From positions 1 through 7,030 of the forward strand of contig JAFGJF010000293.1 in NCBI GenBank assembly GCA_016929205.1: a stretch of 7,030 bases of DNA, given 5' to 3'. Source of the stretch: Anaerolineae bacterium. GTDB taxonomy: Bacteria; Chloroflexota; Anaerolineae; JAFGEY01. The position numbers and the translations under genes were made by a program. Positions 4,845 through 7,030 of this stretch are shown here, piece by piece (positions within the stretch are counted from its first letter, which is position 1; every line of letters starts with the position of its first letter). The notes under the pieces are model-generated. The model worked only from the letters and a program-made list of their open reading frames with translations, did no database searches and was not told the origin of the DNA.

Positions 4845-6431
4845 ATGCATGCATCTGCAAGATTTAACATCGTTTTCATCGTTCTGGACACACACCGCGT
4901 AGATCGCCTCGGTTGTTATGGATACCAACGCCCGGTCTCACCCAACATCGACGATTTTGCGCGTGCGTCTACTCTCTTTGAGAACGCCATTGCCCCGGCC
5001 CAGTGGACGATTCCCTCGCACGCTTCCATGTTTAGTGGCGAGCCGCCGAGCACGCACATGACCACCCAGTCCGATGACGTGCTGGATGCGGACTATGAGA
5101 CGCTTTCCGAACGGCTGAGCGCGATCGGCTACCACACGGTGGGCTTTTGCAACAATCCACTTGTGGGTGTGGTCAACAACGAACTCAAGCGGGGTTTTGA
5201 GCAGTTTTACAATTATTGTGGCGCTGTGCCATCCCGCCCGATGTTCGATCGTATGCCTGCGCAGCTACACCGGATGTGGGACGGTTACCAACAGATAGTA
5301 CGCAAGATTATGGATCCGATTCAAAACAACTTTGCGACCTCGGATCGAGCCTTGTTGGCCGCGCTGAATCCGCTCTGGGTGCCGTTGTGGACGCGGGTCG
5401 CGCGCTTTAAGGGCGATACGCGGCGCTCGGTGCGCGACGTGACCCACTTTGTGCGCCGGCACATGCGGGGCAGCAACGGCGATGATGGGAACCCCCATTT
5501 CTTGTTCTTTAACTTGATGGAACCGCATCTGCCGTACGCGCCGCCCAGGCGCTTTATCGATCAGTTTGTGCCTTATTACGACGACGAGCCCAAGGCGCGC
5601 GGATTCATCCGTGCGTTTAACACCCAGGCGCGGCGCTGGCTGATCCCACTCGAAGCGCCGTTTTCAGAATTGGAGGCGCGAACACTGAGTGATATGTACG
5701 ACGCCGAAGTAGCCTACCAGGATCACCTGCTGGCCGAACTGTTCGACGAATTGGATCGCCCGGAGCATCGCGACAGTACCGCGGTCATTGTTGTCGCCGA
5801 TCACGGCGAGATGTTGGGCGAGCACCAGTTTATGGGCCACGGTTTTGGCGTCTACCAGGAATTGATTCACGTGCCGATGCTGCTCCGCTTTCCCGGTCAG
5901 ATGGCCGGGCAGCGCGTTTCACAGCCGGTGTCGACGACACGCCTGTTCGACACGGTGCTGGACTTGGCCGGGCAGGAAACCTATGAAACGAGCTGCGGCC
6001 AGGCTGTCGAGACCGGAGCGCAAAGCCTCACCCGCGAGGTCGATGGGCTTGATCTGGATGGGTCGCTCGTGATCAGCGAGGCCTATGCGCCGGAATTCGC
6101 GGTCAACATTATGGAGCGACACCAGCCTTCGGTGATCGATCGCCTGCACTGCCGGGCGACGCACTGGGCCGTGTACGAGGGCCTGCTCAAACTGATCCGG
6201 ATCGACGGCATTCGTGACCGGCTGTTTTTGCTCCAGAGCGACCCGGCCGAGACGTACGATCTCTTGCCCAGGGTTGGTCAGGCGCGGCGCATTCAAAACC
6301 TGGCCTCTCGGCTGATGACCTTTGTCGAAGGCGCACGGGAGCGTCGATCGGCGCGCGGCCGGCGGCGCGCATTTGGATTTGATGACGAACTTGTGCGCCG
6401 GCGTCTGCGCGGCCTGGGGTACATTGACTAA
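4845..6431 (+). CDS. Sulfatase / alkaline-phosphatase superfamily hydrolase (Thr at the nucleophile position)
   Basis: This 528-residue protein has no signal peptide or membrane segment and is probably cytoplasmic. It begins with the superfamily pattern NIVFIVLDTHRVDRLGCYGY (residues 8-27; Asp15 a likely metal ligand), then SPNIDDFA and WTIPSHASMFSG (54-65). True sulfatases have C/S-x-P-x-R here, with Cys or Ser turned into formylglycine; this protein has T55-I-P57-S-H59, so neither the modified residue nor the Arg is present. Further landmarks are NLMEPHLPYAPP (223-234), VVADHGEMLGEH (316-327; Asp319 and His320 likely metal ligands), HG at 332-333 and HVPMLLRFPG. The C-terminus ends in LRGLGYID, a common close for this subfamily. 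A Thr nucleophile is used by phosphoglycerol and phosphoethanolamine transferases and some phosphodiesterases, so it may act on phosphate esters. The Shine-Dalgarno is weak (GGA at 4832-4834). The lgt start follows after 18 bases, probably as one operon. The fold is certain; the substrate is unknown. Confidence 0.9.
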   Translation: MHASARFNIVFIVLDTHRVDRLGCYGYQRPVSPNIDDFARASTLFENAIAPAQWTIPSHASMFSGEPPSTHMTTQSDDVLDADYETLSERLSAIGYHTVGFCNNPLVGVVNNELKRGFEQFYNYCGAVPSRPMFDRMPAQLHRMWDGYQQIVRKIMDPIQNNFATSDRALLAALNPLWVPLWTRVARFKGDTRRSVRDVTHFVRRHMRGSNGDDGNPHFLFFNLMEPHLPYAPPRRFIDQFVPYYDDEPKARGFIRAFNTQARRWLIPLEAPFSELEARTLSDMYDAEVAYQDHLLAELFDELDRPEHRDSTAVIVVADHGEMLGEHQFMGHGFGVYQELIHVPMLLRFPGQMAGQRVSQPVSTTRLFDTVLDLAGQETYETSCGQAVETGAQSLTREVDGLDLDGSLVISEAYAPEFAVNIMERHQPSVIDRLHCRATHWAVYEGLLKLIRIDGIRDRLFLLQSDPAETYDLLPRVGQARRIQNLASRLMTFVEGARERRSARGRRRAFGFDDELVRRRLRGLGYID

Positions 6432-6449
6432 CAAGATATGGGGGCATCT

Positions 6450-7030
6450 ATGATCGATCCAATCATCTTTACGATCCGTCTCGGCAGCTTCGAGTTCGCC
6501 CTGCGCTGGTACAGCGTGCTGGTCATCCTGGGTATCATTGTCGGCGAGTGGATCGCCGAGCGTGAAATGCGCCGCCGGGGTGAGAATCCGGAACATTTGT
6601 GGGAGGCACTGGTCTGGGGCTTGCCGGCCGGGATCGTCGGCTCGCGCCTGTGGTATGTGGCCAATGACATCCTGGGCGGCGGCACGCGCTACCTGACCAA
6701 TCCGGCCAGCATTCTCGCCACCTGGGAGGGCGGGCTGCACTTTTACGGTGGCATCCTTTTTGCCGCGGTGGCCTTTTTCCTCTATGCCCGCCGGCACAAG
6801 CTGGATATGCGGCTCATCCTCGACGCTTGCGCGCCATCGCTGCTGATCGGGCAGGGCGTGGCCCGTCTCGGCAATCTGATCAACCAGGAATTATACGGCC
6901 AGCCGACGACACTGCCCTGGGGCATTCCCATCGCCCCGATGCACCGTATTCCGCCCTGGAACGACCTGACCCGTTTTCCCGAAGCGACGACGCGTTTTCA
7001 CCCGACCTTTGCCTACGAGATGTTGTGGAA
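6450..7030 (+). CDS. lgt: Prolipoprotein diacylglyceryl transferase, 3' end outside window
   Basis: Only the first 193 residues are present and no stop occurs before the window edge. Lgt is the inner-membrane enzyme that moves diacylglyceryl from phosphatidylglycerol to the lipobox Cys of prolipoproteins, the first step of lipoprotein maturation. Signs are LRWYSVLVILGIIVGEW (residues 18-34), GSRLWYV after TM2 (64-70), the Lgt signature GQGVARLGNLINQELYG (134-150) with Arg139, Asn142 and Glu147 matching E. coli Arg143, Asn146 and Glu151, and HPTFAYE (184-190). Oddity: the E. coli His103 position (FHGG) is Tyr99 here (HFYGG), with a His two residues earlier. Start: ATG 6450 has GGGGG (6440-6444) five bases ahead; the in-frame ATG at 6438 would add MGAS and has no such site. 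It follows the sulfatase-like gene by 18 bases in the same direction. Confidence 0.93.
   Translation, partial: MIDPIIFTIRLGSFEFALRWYSVLVILGIIVGEWIAEREMRRRGENPEHLWEALVWGLPAGIVGSRLWYVANDILGGGTRYLTNPASILATWEGGLHFYGGILFAAVAFFLYARRHKLDMRLILDACAPSLLIGQGVARLGNLINQELYGQPTTLPWGIPIAPMHRIPPWNDLTRFPEATTRFHPTFAYEMLW

Noticed and set aside
4512..4928. Minus-strand frame of 138 codons across the divergent intergenic region
   Set aside because: It overlaps the start of the sulfatase-like gene and both predicted promoters, and its translation shows no family pattern.
5919..6797. Long minus-strand open frame of 292 codons across the end of the sulfatase-like gene and the start of lgt
   Set aside because: It is antisense to two genes with clear family motifs, has no recognisable domain, and is expected by chance in GC-rich DNA.

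Overview
This 7 kb window looks like chromosomal DNA from an uncultured bacterium, possibly Chloroflexota (Anaerolineae-like). That assignment is inferred from GC-rich coding style, the protein flavour and heptanucleotide micro-repeats between and inside genes; no marker gene in the window settles it. Six protein genes are supported: four complete and one cut at each window edge. I see no rRNA, tRNA, CRISPR array, transposase, integrase or phage gene.

Left part (1-4097, all plus strand): the C-terminal portion of a PEP-synthase/rifampicin-phosphotransferase-like enzyme with its phosphohistidine swivelling domain; a stand-alone condensation-fold acyltransferase (HHxxxDG motif); and a 12-TM MFS exporter of the drug:H+ antiporter type. 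The gaps between these genes are filled with degenerate 7-bp repeats rather than terminators. Together they could form a small-molecule modification and export locus, but this is inferred from neighbourhood only. The acyltransferase gene is visibly less GC-rich than its neighbours, has an A+T-rich leader, and is bracketed by heptad repeats of one family that share an exact 11-bp word, so it may have been acquired separately.

Middle (4039-4844): a UspA-type universal stress protein on the minus strand converges on, and overlaps, the end of the MFS gene. Its glycine-rich nucleotide-binding motif is partly altered. The divergent intergenic region carries a perfect TATAAT box for the minus-strand gene and an extended -10 box for the plus-strand gene.

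Right part (4845-7030, plus strand): a sulfatase/alkaline-phosphatase-superfamily hydrolase with Thr at the usual formylglycine Cys/Ser position, followed after 18 bases by the start of lgt (prolipoprotein diacylglyceryl transferase), which runs off the window.

The most notable feature is invasion by small repeats. Three heptad arrays of two consensus types are present. One lies inside the PEP-utilising gene as an in-frame 42-bp stretch encoding a TPYS-rich peptide. Separately, a direct-repeat/hairpin element appears to add about 30 residues to a loop of the MFS protein. I did not find a convincing new defence or mobile system.
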